A stretch of 64,000 nucleotides of DNA from Rhizophlyctis rosea (lineage: Eukaryota > Chytridiomycota > Chytridiomycetes > Rhizophlyctidales > Rhizophlyctidaceae). The position numbers were made by a program, and so were the translations under genes. The stretch is taken from positions 62,001 to 126,000 of the forward strand of contig JADGJC010000055.1 of assembly GCA_027596075.1 (NCBI GenBank), written 5' to 3'. The notes beneath the pieces are model-generated. The model saw only the letters and a list, made by a program, of their open reading frames with translations, ran no database searches and had not been told where the DNA came from. This document shows, in pieces, positions 43,592 through 55,546 of the stretch; within the stretch, counting starts at the first letter, position 1, and each line of letters begins with the position of its first letter.

Positions 43592-44560
43592 ATGGGCGGG
43601 AAGCGGAAACGAAGCAATAGCCCGGAGCGTAAACAGAAACGCCAAAAGGCATCAAACTCGAACTTCCTCACATCACATCCAAACGCAAACTCCAACAACC
43701 GTCCTGCAGGCAGCGCCAACCCCAACATCGCACAAATGAATCACTCAATGCGACCCACGCCAGTTGAGCCGCAAGGGACGGGCACCAGTTCGGGAGGTTA
43801 TCAAGCACCTGGGGGTTCCAACATCGACGGCTCCAAACATCCATCTCCTCAAACCGCCACCGCGAATGCGCCGAGAGCTAATGCTCTTCCAAATGCAAAT
43901 AGAGATAATCCCGCTCCGTCTACCCATGCAGGCATGCCGCAGCATGCACAAACTGCTCGAAATCCGCTGTTACAACCGGAGGGCATATCCACTCCCTCAT
44001 CCGACGCAAGCGTGCCGCAGCATGCACAACCTGCTCGAACTCCAGCGTCAGATCCGCAAGGCATTCCGAAGGGTGGTGAAAGCGTAGGGAGGGAAGGGAT
44101 GGAAACTCATCAACAAACATTTCCGAACACTTCCACTCCCTCAACCGACGCAACCATGCCGCAGCATGCACAACCTGCTCGAACTCCAGCGCCACAACCG
44201 CAAGGCATTCCGAATCGTGCTGATAGTGTGCGGGACCATGGGCCACATCAACCCGGTACTATGACTTCTACGTCATCTGGTACTTCATCGAATTCGGCGC
44301 CTGCTCCGCTGCGTCCTGCTGGGCAGCAAATGAACACTCGGCGAGCTGATGGCGGGAACATGGACGGACGATCGGGTCTTGGTGGGAGTGAGGAGAGGGA
44401 TGTTGTGCCGCCGAATGACAGTGGGATGAGTACTATCGCTGGGGTTAGAGGTGATGAGGAGGGGGAGAAGGTCGTTGAGGAGGATTGTGAGGAGGTTGTT
44501 TTGGTTGATGGAGAGGAAGGTTCCCTAGTGCGGAGGTTGGGGGTTGGGGAGGGTGGTTGA
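43592..44560 (+). CDS. Pro/Gln/Ser-rich repeat protein or C-terminal exon
   Basis: A frame of 322 residues, low complexity, starting with a basic nuclear-signal-like segment (GGKRKRSNSPERKQKRQK). It holds three imperfect copies of MPQHAQPARTPAxxPQGIP (DNA copies near 43932, 44010 and 44155) and ends in an acidic tail (DEEGEKVVEEDCEEVVLVDG). It begins 14 bases after the stop of the TRF4-like frame, in another phase. A very short intron (GTAAGA at 43512 to AG at 43550) would join it to that protein, so it may be its C-terminus rather than an independent gene. No function is recognised. Confidence 0.5.
   Translation: MGGKRKRSNSPERKQKRQKASNSNFLTSHPNANSNNRPAGSANPNIAQMNHSMRPTPVEPQGTGTSSGGYQAPGGSNIDGSKHPSPQTATANAPRANALPNANRDNPAPSTHAGMPQHAQTARNPLLQPEGISTPSSDASVPQHAQPARTPASDPQGIPKGGESVGREGMETHQQTFPNTSTPSTDATMPQHAQPARTPAPQPQGIPNRADSVRDHGPHQPGTMTSTSSGTSSNSAPAPLRPAGQQMNTRRADGGNMDGRSGLGGSEERDVVPPNDSGMSTIAGVRGDEEGEKVVEEDCEEVVLVDGEEGSLVRRLGVGEGG
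43926..44220 (+). repeat. three coding tandem-like repeats
   Basis: GCCGCAGCATGCACAA recurs at about 43934, 44012 and 44157. Each is followed by a diverged ACTGCTCGAAnTCC / CCTGCTCGAACTCC block. Spacing is about 78 and 145 bases, so the units are not equal in length. Confidence 0.7.
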
Positions 44561-47201
44561 GGGGTGTGTTGAGAAGGTTGTTTTGGAGTGAGGGGGAGGA
44601 GGAGGATGAAGAGGGGGATGGAGGGAGGTGGTGTTGATGTTTATTTTGTGCGGGAACATTGTGTTATTTTTTGGGGTGTTCATAACCTAAAAGATGAATA
44701 AAGATTCTTATGGATGGTTGGATGATGAAATGATGTTTGTCTATCATTGGAGTTGGTGGTCGACTGTGTTTTGTGTGTTGCTGATCGTCAGTGTTGCATG
44801 TGGTGCATTTCAGGCGGTTGCGAAAATATGTATTATGTCGTTTCGTTACCATACAAGTCATGCATGCAAAGCGTTTACAGTCCATGTCCGCTGTCCCGCT
44901 CCATTGACATGCACACCCCGAACCGCATCAGCAGCTCAAAAGACACTTCCCGTTCGGCCTATGCTACTCATGCATCTGAAAGCAGATACATATTCGCGAC
45001 CGGAAGGAGCTGGCAGATGGGGTGGAGGGGTGAGTGCGTTCCGACCTACCTGGCGTTTGTTTACATCCCGCAAAGTGGGGAAACAGACAATGTCGTTGTC
45101 ACTCTCGGTGCTAAAAGACCTGAAGGAGAAGTCTACTGCACCAGCGCACACTGCAGACCCGCCAAAGACCATAAAAACCGCCGAAAAACGAACTCGCCCT
45201 AGAAAAAAGATGCATAGTTTCCCCCTGTAAAAGTTGCTGGGAGATTCTTCTGTCGACGTTTTCACGCAAAGTTTGGTCATATCTTCCTGCAAGGATTGTA
45301 TGGTGCTATTCCTTTACAGTCTAGGTGTGGTTGTTTTCCTTCCCCGCAGCATTATCTTGCTGTTTCGGGGAGGATCGTTCGTTTGTTGGTGTCGTGGGTC
45401 CAGGGGTTCGTGTTTTGCTTCTTCGTGTTGGTGTTGGTGGATGGCCCGTTTTATTTCTCCTCCCCATTCAGAGATGGCTTAGAGACGGGCCTCTGAAGTG
45501 GTGTTGGTGGTGCTGCTAGGTGGTAAGAGGGATGCCGAGTTTTCGTGATGCTTTGTGTGGATGGCGTGAGAAAGATGGGAGGTCGAGTTTCTCGCTTGGT
45601 TCAAAGGAGCGGATGTATCCGCAAATGGGTTTAGTGGCATCTGCCTCTTACGCTTGAATTGACTATGAGTCAATTCATCCCGAAAAGGCAGGTTCTGCAG
45701 GCCCAAGGAAGACTGGGCTGACCAGCCAAGCCTCGATTGAATTCTGATAAAAGGAGGGTTGCCCCACAGCCCCTTCTTTGCTCATCATGTACACTTGGAA
45801 GCGCAGAGGTCTGCTTCGGGCAGCAGAGTCGACGGGTTAACTCCTGTGATACGAGTGTTGGTTCACATTGGTCAATGGCCCGGTCCATGTTTGTGCAGCT
45901 CGTCCTGTCGTGGATGTGCATCTTGCGGAGCCTTTGTGCTCTCACATACGGTTAACCTTGTCCCGTGTGACATCTTCCCAAGCCGGCACTCACTAGTGAG
46001 GGGTCGGAAATGTCGGTCTGAGGGCTTTGTGGGGTATCTGAGGGCTGCTTTCTTTTGAGGAAATCAGTTTGGCTGCCTCTCGGGGTGGTGATCCTCCATC
46101 TCAGGTTATGGGATGTCACTTCGTTTTTTTTTGTCTCTGCTGTGCAGGCGACTGGGTGCATTGTCCCCATGTCGCGCAGGTTCAACTCCTGCCAGGGACT
46201 TTACACCTTACACCGGTTAAATCAGTTACCAGATATACCTTACCATAATCGTGCATTCCTTCACCTCCCCTAGTTATATCACCTCCATTTCCAACACGCG
46301 TTATCACAACCCAGCTCTGTTTCTGAAGAAGCTGACTTTGGGAGCAGATACGCGCACGGTGTGTGCAGTATAGGGTTCTTGCTCACTAGGTCAGAACTAG
46401 ATAGCAGCAGCCAACGCGTTCGTCATTGTAAGGTTATACCTGCAGAAACCGAAAAAATCTGTATCAGGCTTTTGGTTGTGCTGAATGACAGTGCTCATTT
46501 GGGGTTTGGTTACGAGGCTGCAACTGTGATGGAATCGAGAGGAAACCACAGAAATCATGAAGTGCATCTTTTACTTGAGGGTTGACGTAGTAGAATGATG
46601 AATAACTAGCGAATCTTGCAATAAGTCGTGCATTGTCATTATCTTTCTACCACACTCCCAGATAAGTCAGATCCTCATAAATCCTCCCAGCGCATCTCCA
46701 CATCCTTCTCTCATCAGTCATGATGCAAGTCCCCTCACTCGACACCAATAGACTTCACCGCAACGCTTACACAGCTTTACACTGGAGCAGGTATTGAAAA
46801 TTGGGGGTGGCGGGTAACTGAAGTTTCTTTGCTGCGGACGTTGCTTGCCAACTGAGGCGATATCAATTTGTATGAAAGATGTATAAAGGATACCACGATG
46901 ATCATTATTTGATGTATACTGTTGCATGTTTGGATATTAGGGTCCCAATACTACTCTGACAGCCTCAGGTGGAGCTAACGATTCCAACCCTGGTTGGTGA
47001 CACGGCATGGATTTGTTGCCAGCCACCCCAACACACCAAAACTTTCCCACGACTTTCCCAACCGATCTTGCTGCTCATCTCCTCACTCGCAAAAGCAACC
47101 CTTGAAGCCTTCGTTACCGCAACAATCCTAAACCGCGCTTCATACGTTGCTGGCCGAACAGCACTGAACACAACCCTCTAAAATACCAACGACGCTATAA
47201 G
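44561..47201. other. intergenic, 2.6 kb, one tRNA-like fragment
   Basis: No protein gene supported; open frames near 44694-45230 have no domain. A tRNA-like segment lies at 46133-46200 (listed separately). 46990-47201 is presumably the CSN2 promoter. Confidence 0.4.
46133..46200 (+). ncRNA. tRNA-like fragment with deleted anticodon 3' half
   Basis: The acceptor stem GTCTCTG pairs with CAGGGAC (7 pairs, one G-T). The T arm is GCAGG-TTCAACT-CCTGC (5 perfect pairs, canonical TTCAA loop). The D stem GTGC/GTGC can form with two G-T pairs. The anticodon arm does not close: about seven bases expected between the loop (CCCAT) and the T stem are missing. Total length is 68 nt. Best read as a tRNA pseudogene whose parent may have had a CAU anticodon, or as a tRNA-like RNA. 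Confidence 0.4.
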
Positions 47202-49352
47202 ATGTCCGACGACGATGATTTCATGGTTTGTTTACGTGCCCTGGTTTTGGCCACAGGGGTAGCAACACGCACTTGCACTTCAATGGTTCTGACACCGTTG
47301 TAATCCGCAACAGGTCGAGGATGATGAGGAGGAGTTCGACTTTGAGTACGAGGACGAGGACACGGAGGAGCCGGACGCCGATTTAGAAAACAAATATTAC
47401 AACGCGAAGGGTATGCTGAATGTGAAGTAAACAAACACCCCGTTGGGTTTTGACACTTACCATATTTGTCACTCAGCCCACAAGGAAGACGATCCGGATA
47501 CGGCGATTCAGGAGTTTGAGGCTGTGGTCAAGGCGGAGGAAGAGCCGGGTGACTGGTATGTACAATTGTCTGGGCGTAGAGACTTGCGTACAACTTGGTG
47601 ACGGCGACGTTCGTGTCCAGGGGTTTCAAGGCAACAAAGCAGATGGTCAAAGTCTCCTACCAAATGGGCAACTACGAAGCAGTAAGTATTCATATGCAAA
47701 GTGGTCTCAGTAAATGGGTGCATGACGCCGACCCCATTCGCAGACCACGAAGTACTACCAAGAACTATTGAAATTTGTCAAATCAGCCGTCACGCGAAAC
47801 TACAGCGAGAAGTCCATAAACAACATTCTCGATTACGTTTCCACATCGAAGGATATGCATTTCCTGGAAGACTTCTACCAATTGACGCTCAAGGCGCTTG
47901 AGGAGCAGAACAATGAGGTGTGCAATCACTGCTCGTATCCTGCAAGTGTGTGAAAGTGGCACCACATTGAATCTTGAATATCAGCGTCTATGGACGAAGA
48001 CAAATCTGAAGCTGGCAAAGCTATGGTTGGACCGGCATGAGTACCCTCGGCTCAACAAGGTTGGAGTTGCTATTTGCATGATCTTATATGACCCCACTCA
48101 ACCATAATTCTTTGGCAGATCCTGCGGTCGCTACACGTATCGTGCCAGAACGATGATGGTTCTGACGACCAGAAGAAAGGCACTCTCCTTTTGGAAATCC
48201 TCGCTTTGGAAATTCAGATGTACTCGGAGCAAAAGAACAACAAGAAGCTAAAAGTAATGATATCTTGTGGAATCATGAAGCGATATCTTGCTGACGGATT
48301 GATGATATCAGGCCTTGTACCAACAATCTCTGACGGTGAAATCAGGAATACCGCATCCCCGGATTGCAGGGATCATTCGCGAATGCGGAGGGAAGATGCA
48401 TATGGCAGAAGGTATGGGTGCGCAGTTTTTTGTTGGTCTTACATGACCACCGGGCTCATTGTCTGTACAGAGGATTGGAAGGGCGCCTCAGAAGATTTCT
48501 TCGAAGCATTCAAGAGTTACGACGAAGCAGGCACACCACAGCGCATCTCATGTCTCAAGTAGGTGGTTGACCTCTGACTTGATGGAGATACAGCTGCTCA
48601 TAATAAACGTCTAGGTACCTCGTTCTCGCGAATATGCTCATGCAGTCGGACGTGAACCCGTTCGACGCGCCAGAAACAAAGCCGTACGTACCTTGTTGAG
48701 CCACTGGGTGCGGTCATAACACCGCGATTGACTGTGTCGAAACAAATGTCAACAGGTACAAGACCGACTCGCAGATCGTCGCGATGACGGACCTTGTGAA
48801 CGCCTACCAACGAAAAGAAATCCGCGAATTTGAGAAGATCCTTGCGAATAACCGGTCTACCATCATGGATGACGCATTCATCCGGTCTTATATCGATGAG
48901 GTCCTGAAGAACATCCGGACGCAGGTGCTGGTGGAGCTGATCAAGCCGTACACAAGGATCGGGATCCAGTTTGTCAGTAAGGTATGGTTGTGGGAATGCA
49001 ATTTCGAAACATATGAATGATTAAGAATGGAGGATTGATCGTTTAATGTTCTGCGCCCTTAGGAACTTAATGTCCCAGAACAAGACGTGGAGGAACTCGT
49101 CGTCGGTTTGATCTTGGACAACAAGATTGATGGAAAGATCGACCAAGTGAATCAGAGACTGGAGTTGCACAGTCAGTACGTATCAATGTTCTCCCGAATG
49201 AATTTATTAACATGACATGAAGATGGAAAGAGGCCATGACTCATTGAATCCTTTACCATAGATCAACCGACACTCTCCACTACTCCGCCCTTGACAAGTG
49301 GTCGACGAATGTGGGGAACTTGTACAAAACTACCATCAACCGGGTTCTGTAA
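47202..49352 (+). CDS. CSN2: COP9 signalosome subunit 2
   Basis: About twelve exons. The acidic N-terminus [20 protein letters not shown] is typical of CSN2. TPR-like helices follow: [58 protein letters not shown] and [20 protein letters not shown]. Next come [40 protein letters not shown] and [20 protein letters not shown]. The PCI domain closes it: [40 protein letters not shown] and [16 protein letters not shown]. The signalosome removes Nedd8 from cullins and so regulates SCF ligases; CSN2 contacts the cullin-RING complex. TAA at 49350-49352. Confidence 0.93.
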
Positions 49353-49688
49353 TTTGGTTGTTGGTTTCTGTTTGCTCGGTGTAGTTAGTGAGGGATGAAG
49401 TGGTTCGTGTTTGTACTTTTCCTTTTTCCCATTTGTATATTTGCATGTTCTTCGTTGCGTTGAGAGTGTGATATTGATGCACGGGATGGAGGCTGAAGTT
49501 GGGGGAGTGTGTGTTGTGTTGCAACCCTACGGGAACTACCGCTGACAACACGCGGACCCGGAGTTTGTGGAGAAAGGATCTCAGTCGACTTTCACGGCCC
49601 ATTCCCGACCGCAAAGCATCGCATTTCATATCATTGTCAAGCACTATGAGAAAGTACATCATTTTTTCCAATAACGGCCCCTACATTT
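49353..49688. other. convergent spacer
   Basis: About 335 bases between the CSN2 stop and the stop of the minus-strand Ser/Pro-rich gene. Contains GTCGACTTTCACGGCCC (about 49582), which resembles the third site of the 39-40 kb repeat with tetramer TTCA. No gene. Confidence 0.35.
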
Positions 49689-51669
49689 TCACTCCATTGT
49701 GCCTTTTTCTTTCCCACCAGCTCCTGCTCCGTCTCCTCCTCCTCCTTTCTCCGCAAGAAAATCCTCCGCTATGAAAGCACCGAGTTCGGGTGGGGCTATC
49801 AGCGGGTAGTCTATTTGTTGTCGGAAAGTTTCGAGCATGGCGCGGCGCCATGTTGTGTAGCCTACATCTGGGAACTCTGAATGAAAAACAAATTATGGTG
49901 AATCAGTGAGAGAGAAAATACGATTATCCACCACAACTTCGATCATTGCGGAACAAAGCGAAAGGTAAGAGGCCCAGCACCCATTACTTCCCACTAGCCA
50001 AAAACAATCAGTGAACGAAAACCCACCTTCCCTCTCCCACCCACTCTCCAACGAAAACAACCCACTCCCACTTCGCGGGAACACGTCGACCATGAGTTCT
50101 GGTTTGGGTTCGACACGGAGAGAACGGACGGAACCGAGTTCAGAATGTGAGGAGGAAGTGGGGGTTTGTCGACTTGGCGGTCCGGTGGAGGAGGGTGATT
50201 CGTTTATTGCTAAGGCGTTGGGGCCGCCGGAACCTTTTTTGTGGTTTAGGGGGAACCAAGTGGGAGTGAGTACGAGGGAGGGGAGGGAATGGGAAGGGAT
50301 AAGAGATGGTAGGGTTTTCTCACTTGTGCGGGCTCGCATTTTGTTGAAGGGGGAGTTTGGTTCTGTTTGAGTGGCATATTGAGTCATGAGGATGGCGACT
50401 TTTTGGCAATGACGATAGCCTCCCCCCTAGCAATTGACACGCCCGTCCTAGGAAAACTCACCCGAAGTGTCAAATGACTTTCTTCGGAACAGTTGGCGTT
50501 GATCTTTTCCTGCAAGGCAACATATCAGATTGTTTTCAGATTGTAAAGACCCAGTCATTGATGCTTTTGGGTATATGCCCAAAATTTCTGCAGCAAATGC
50601 AAAACGTACCAGAATCACCACCTCCACCCGCCGTCCCGCCCTCAACACCCAATCCCGACCCCCTCCTCTTCAGAAACTTCGACATCAAACTCCTCCCCTC
50701 ACCCTCTGCTCTGGGACTCTTGTCCCCAGCCCCTGATGGGACCTTTGCTCCTTCCCCAGCCTCTAATAACTCATGTATATCACCACCCCCACCGCCACCC
50801 CCACCCTCGACCACTTCCACCCCGACGGCTTGTCTAAAAACACTTTCCCTCCCAGTCCCCAACCCCTTCCCGCTCTCAAAATACAATTTAGCAGCCTCCT
50901 CGGTGTTGGCAAGCGTTTCTTCCTCCCCGCCACGGCGCTGGACAAAGGGGAGGCGCGCCATGCTTACGGAAGGGGATACACCTGCTGGTGTTGATGTTGC
51001 TGCTAATGTTGTGGAGGATGACGCAACGACCTCTGATGAAGATGTGGATGATGATAGTTGGCTTGCGAGTTGGGAGAACGGGGATATCGGTGCTGGGGAG
51101 GGTTGTAGGGGTGCGAAAGAGGATTGTGTGTTGGAGTGGGAGGCGGAGCGGGAGCGGGTTTGAGGTGGGGGGTTGAGTGTTCCTGTTGATGGGGGGCGGG
51201 AGGTGGGTTGGTGGGAAAGGAAGGGGGCGGGTGGAGTTGGTTGAGATGTGGATAGGGCGGGTATGGAGGAGGTGGTTGTTGCCAGGGGGGATGTGAATTG
51301 TGGTACGGCGTGCATGGTTGAGGATGCAGCGGAGGAAGAGCGGGGTCGTGATATGCGGCCAGCTGCTAAGATGGACGGAGCTAAAGGGGAAGGGGTTGAC
51401 ATTGGAGGGATGGAGTTGCTGGTGCTTGAAGAGTTTGACGAAGAGCGGGAACGACCTGATCGGAGACTCGTGAGAATAGAAAGCATTTCTGCATCAGACT
51501 CATTCTGCGCTGCAGAGTCAGTATTAGCGGAGTCGGTCTTTGGCGCAAAGGGTGAGCTGGGGTTTGGTGCGTTGCGTGGGTCGGGGCTCCGTCTGGCGAA
51601 TGGGGAAATGGCTGCCGCACCCGGTGGGGAAGGCCTCGAAGCTGGAGGCTGCGGAGATGGTCTGGGCAT
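49689..51669 (-). CDS. unrecognised Ser/Pro-rich protein with conserved-looking C-terminus
   Basis: Large first exon from the Met at 51669 down to about 50600, rich in Ser, Pro and Gly. It includes QRRGGEEETLANTEEAAKLY, a poly-Gly run and EGRSLMSKFLKRRGSGLG. Donor and acceptor pairs allow a small exon (GKDQRQLFRRKSFDTSG, about 50455-50505) and a further exon with SLPSLVLTPTWFPLNHKKG and GPNALAINESPSSTGPP. A last exon (49876-49689) reads EFPDVGYTTWRRAMLETFRQ and IDYPLIAPPELGAFIAEDFL, and then a Gly-rich tail with TGA. The disordered bulk with a compact, hydrophobic, aromatic C-terminal motif suggests a scaffold or adaptor. I do not recognise the family. Exon borders in the middle are tentative. 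Confidence 0.5.
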
Positions 51670-52119
51670 TGTATAGGATGGACGATCTATCCATGGTGAT
51701 GCTGTTGGCTGAGGAAACGCAAAGTGAGAACGTCATAACTTGATACCGCTTCTTTCGACAAAATACCTTGTCAGGCATGGAAGTAGTGGAGGTATAGTGA
51801 CCAGAATCCAAATGGAAAAGGGTGTTAGAAAACGAGGAAGTTTTGTTGGGACAGGAAACAACATATGCATATGCCTTCAGTTCCACGATCGGAGGGATCG
51901 AGTCCTAGAAACGCAAATCGGGCCTGGGAGCCTTGGGCGTGGGTGAGGTCCAGCATATTGCACTGAGAGGACCCTCGCGTGGAGGTTGTCCCTCGCTGCG
52001 CCACAGGAACACTCTGTCTCTGCACTAAGTTCGCAAACCCCTGCTTTCTCACTTTCCTGCTTTGCGTCCCTTCCCCATCTGTATCAGCGCTCACAGAATA
52101 TCTACACGTATACTAAAAC
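51670..52119. promoter_or_regulatory. divergent promoter region
   Basis: About 450 bases between divergent genes (Ser/Pro-rich protein on minus, ZMYND12-like on plus). Should hold both promoters. No specific motif identified. Confidence 0.3.
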
Positions 52120-54155
52120 ATGGACATAAACCCACTTTCAAACCCAAAAGGTACGTTTGCGAAGCCATCCTCACACCATTCGCGACCTTATCCCGATGAA
52201 AACTCACTCGGCCCAACCAGGCGTCAAACTCGTATGCGAACTATGTGGGAAGCCAGCGTAAGTTGCAGTCGTCTTTGAACACAGGTGTAGTAAACGCTGC
52301 AATGGGTCAATCAACTAACTCTCCTGATGCAGATACATCCAATGCAAAAGCTGTCGCGTCACATATTACTGGTACACACCTAGCAACCTCATTTTAAATC
52401 TGCTGTGAAGAGGTATTCATACAATCAGTCGTTTGTGCCATTAGTGACCAGGAACATCAATCAATTGACTGGAAAAGCATACATGAGAAAATATGTGCTT
52501 TGCTCGTTCCGCTACGGTAAGTTATTCATCACCACTGATCTGTAGCATGAGCATGTCATTGAATTAAATGCATTGATGTCAGGACACCAGTTGCAGTTCT
52601 TGGATCGGAGGAGGAGAGAGCATATAGGGAGAAGCAAACGCGGCATAGACAGGTAGGGAGCCTGCGGAGGCGGATCTTTCAGGCGTCATGGAATAAATCA
52701 TCGTTCCGAACCAGGTCCAACTGCTCGAACTGACCAAAACAGAAGCGCACAAAAAGCTCTTTGAGGGAAAGGTGAGGGTTTATTGAGTGGAGCGTGAGCT
52801 ATTGGAAAGGATGTTGATGGAAGACACATCTGTCTTCTGCTTTCAAATGACACTATCATTGTGCGCAATTCCTACGGCTAGTACGATCTAGCTATTCCTG
52901 CCGCTCTCCAAGCTCTCCGCTTTTCCATGGACGTCTACGGACAAAATAGCATCGAGCTTGTGCCTTCATACCTGCTCCTCGGTGAAGCGAGTATAGGTGA
53001 TTATCCTCACCCAATGATTTCTGGTTCCGCGCCCACAGTCTCTTGCACCAAAAATGGACTTCTGAACCAATTTACTCTCCATTGTAGGTCTGAAACAATA
53101 CGACCAAGCTGAAGACTACCTGTCCCTAGCCAAGTGGGCTGTCCTGAAAGCGGACCAGGACGCTGCATCACGGGGAGGGAAGGGGGCGGCGGACGAGATG
53201 GTTCGGTCACAGTTGTGCAGAAATTTTGGGCTGTTGTATGCTAGTCAGGGCAAGGAGGGGGAAGCGTTGGAGAGTTTAGCTCTGGATGTGAGTCTGCGTG
53301 CTGCTTCAAAACCTTCGAACCTTGACAAAGCGCCTATTGCTATGATTGATTGGACAATGGTGGCTTTGGAATTCTCATTTCTCCGTTCTTGCGTGCATTT
53401 AGATTTACTACTCGTCGTTGGGCAAGGGGCCTGAGCATATAGGTGTATCAGGCGGTTTCTTCAATTTGGCAAAAGTTTTTGCCGGCAGGGGCGAGATACA
53501 AAAAGCTGCTGCAGTATTTGATCGCGTGGTAGGGATATGGAAGAGGACATTGATTAGGGATGAGGAGACGTTAGGTAAGCTGTTTCTTTTGTGCTTTTCG
53601 TTTGGACGTGACTGAGTTTACAAATTGGGGAATAGTTGCCTTCGAGGGCGAATCTTGCATACCGCCACTAATCCGAAGTTTTATTACTTCCAGACGAAGC
53701 CCATGAAGCTGAAGCCCTCCAAACCTTAACCCACATCCTCAGTTTCATTCAACAGAACACTCATCTCCCGAGCTACCCAGACTCTGAAACTGATGTTGAC
53801 TTTGTTTTATCCATGTTATATGCCCGTGGTGGCAACGTGGAACGGGCGAAAGAAGTTGCGGAACGATGTCTTGACGGTAAGGCCCTCGTTCTCTGGGTTA
53901 TCCAACTGGGTTGGATTTGGCAGTCTGGCATTCGATGCATACTTCAACAACGACTTTGACATTTCCACTTCTTTGTCTACAGCATATACGCTTGCTTCAG
54001 GTCCAAACGCAACATCTACCATCGAAGTACAGACTTTCTTGAAGGGTTTAAGTGCAGGCGGGAATGATGGACGGGCACCGAAGCACCAGCAGGGGAAGGG
54101 GAAGGGAAGAACTGAGAGCGCCGGTGGTGATAGAAGTGCGATTGCGCAGAGTTGA
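52120..54155 (+). CDS. ZMYND12: ZMYND12-like MYND/TPR axonemal protein
   Basis: About ten short exons. A MYND zinc finger is spread over exons: LVCELCGKPA-YIQCKSCRVT, YYC-DQEHQSIDWKSIHEKI and CALLVPLR, with the C-C-C-C-YC-H-H-C pattern visible. Then come a helical stretch (EERAYREKQTRHRQ) and TPR-type repeats: AIPAALQALRFSMDVYGQNS, IELVPSYLLLGEASI-GLKQY and QAEDYLSLAKWAVLKADQDA. SGGFFNLAKVFAGRGEIQKA and DEAHEAEALQTLTHILSFIQ follow. The last exon, after the acceptor at about 53982, reads AYTLASGPNATSTIEVQTFL and ends in a basic tail with TGA at 54153-54155. Order and motif spacing fit ZMYND12, an axonemal protein that partners TTC29 in animals. Found in a fungus, it supports a motile flagellum. 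Confidence 0.88.
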
Positions 54156-55546
54156 TGTATTTCGATTTCGAAGCTGTTGTTTTGTACATATGATGTTGGA
54201 ACGGAGTACATATTGTATGATCTCGAAAAGGTCGCAACGCTTCTGCAAAAGTCGTTTTTGCATTGAGCTGAAACCGATCGCCGAGTCAGGGGATCCCACA
54301 CCGCCCTTTTCAAGTCAATCATAGTGCTGTCATATCGCCGCCCATCCGCAGAGGTCAACATATAGCCGGAACCTTGCCACGAAGCAGAAGGTCGACCTCC
54401 AACATGACGGTCTCCTGGGAGGAAAAACATTGTGAAACATAACTCTGGACGAGAAAGTTGAAATGTTTGGGCATCATCCAATCTCATTCTTCTAGGTATC
54501 AGAAAGTAGCAGACGCTGAAATGACAAAGTGACAGAATCGGAATAAATGCTTGCATAGATTGGCATCTGTTGTGGCACAATTCAATCTTCGGGCCCCTTG
54601 TTTTGAATTGTGACGGTTCGTATCTTCTACGGAAATTACAGAAATACGCTTTTCGAACTTTTTGTGCTGCACTCGAGTTGGGCAAAAAGTACAAAAGCCC
54701 GCTGGGGAAACAGCAGACATGGAAGCTGAGAGACGTCCGTCACAAATGCTTACGTGATCGTACAGTGGCTTGTATGTCGACAATCCCCTCATTGGCGGCA
54801 CAGCATGTTGTCCTACGTTTGTAAGACGTGCAACCCAAGCCCGCAATGGTGAAATCGGGCAATACCCAGCACGCGATTCACATGATGGCGAAAGTGAACC
54901 CTGGATGGCCTTGCTGAAACCCCTCCCAGCCATTGGAAGCGTAACAGCATCATACCAAGAATCCGGCATACGAGTCCGACGCTCCGGTTTATAGGGCGCA
55001 ATTTAGAAATGCAGTGGCTACCGGAGACCGTCAAGAAAATCGTAACACAAACTTTATTGCCAAAATTTCATCACTACCGCCTTAACTGCTTCCCCAGACG
55101 GAGGCTTTGGTGGCGGGATTGCGCGGTGTGGTGCAAATCTCTGCTCGGTGCGACAGACGAGGTCTGGATCAGGACCGAAGAGACGGTACCCTCAGGATGG
55201 TGGCGAGGCTGAGTGTTGCGCGTTGAGCGAGGCGGTGGGGTAAAGGGGTCTCTCACGTCCTCCAGATTCTTAAGGAGCAGGACACCGCACATATCGTAAA
55301 ATTCTCCAAAATTCCCAATTCATTCGTCTCCCGATGGCGAACTGGCGAACCCGTTTCGACATTTTGGTCTCGTCCACTCCCTTCCGCCCCAGAATGAAAG
55401 GAAAAAGACATAAAATGTCCTTTCCCCTCCCCTTCCCCGTTTCAACACTCAGCTTCCAGTAGTCTCAAGTTACCTCTTCTCCCCTTCCACCCCTTCTTCC
55501 TCCTCTCCCGGCTTCCCTCATCTATTATCTTCAATCACTCGCAACA
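54156..55546. other. intergenic, 1.4 kb, upstream of sulfate permease
   Basis: No gene supported. Bases 55390-55546 are strongly pyrimidine-rich (CCTTTCC, CTTCTCC, CCTCTCCC runs), as in promoters of highly expressed fungal genes, and directly precede the permease start. CATAAAAT at about 55411 is a possible TATA-like site. Confidence 0.4.

Noticed and set aside
44694..45230. Overlapping open frames of up to 178 codons
   Set aside because: No domain, no conserved motif and random-looking composition; treated as intergenic.
51830..51920. GGGATCGAGTCC as a tRNA B box
   Set aside because: The T stem does not pair and no A box lies upstream at a suitable distance.
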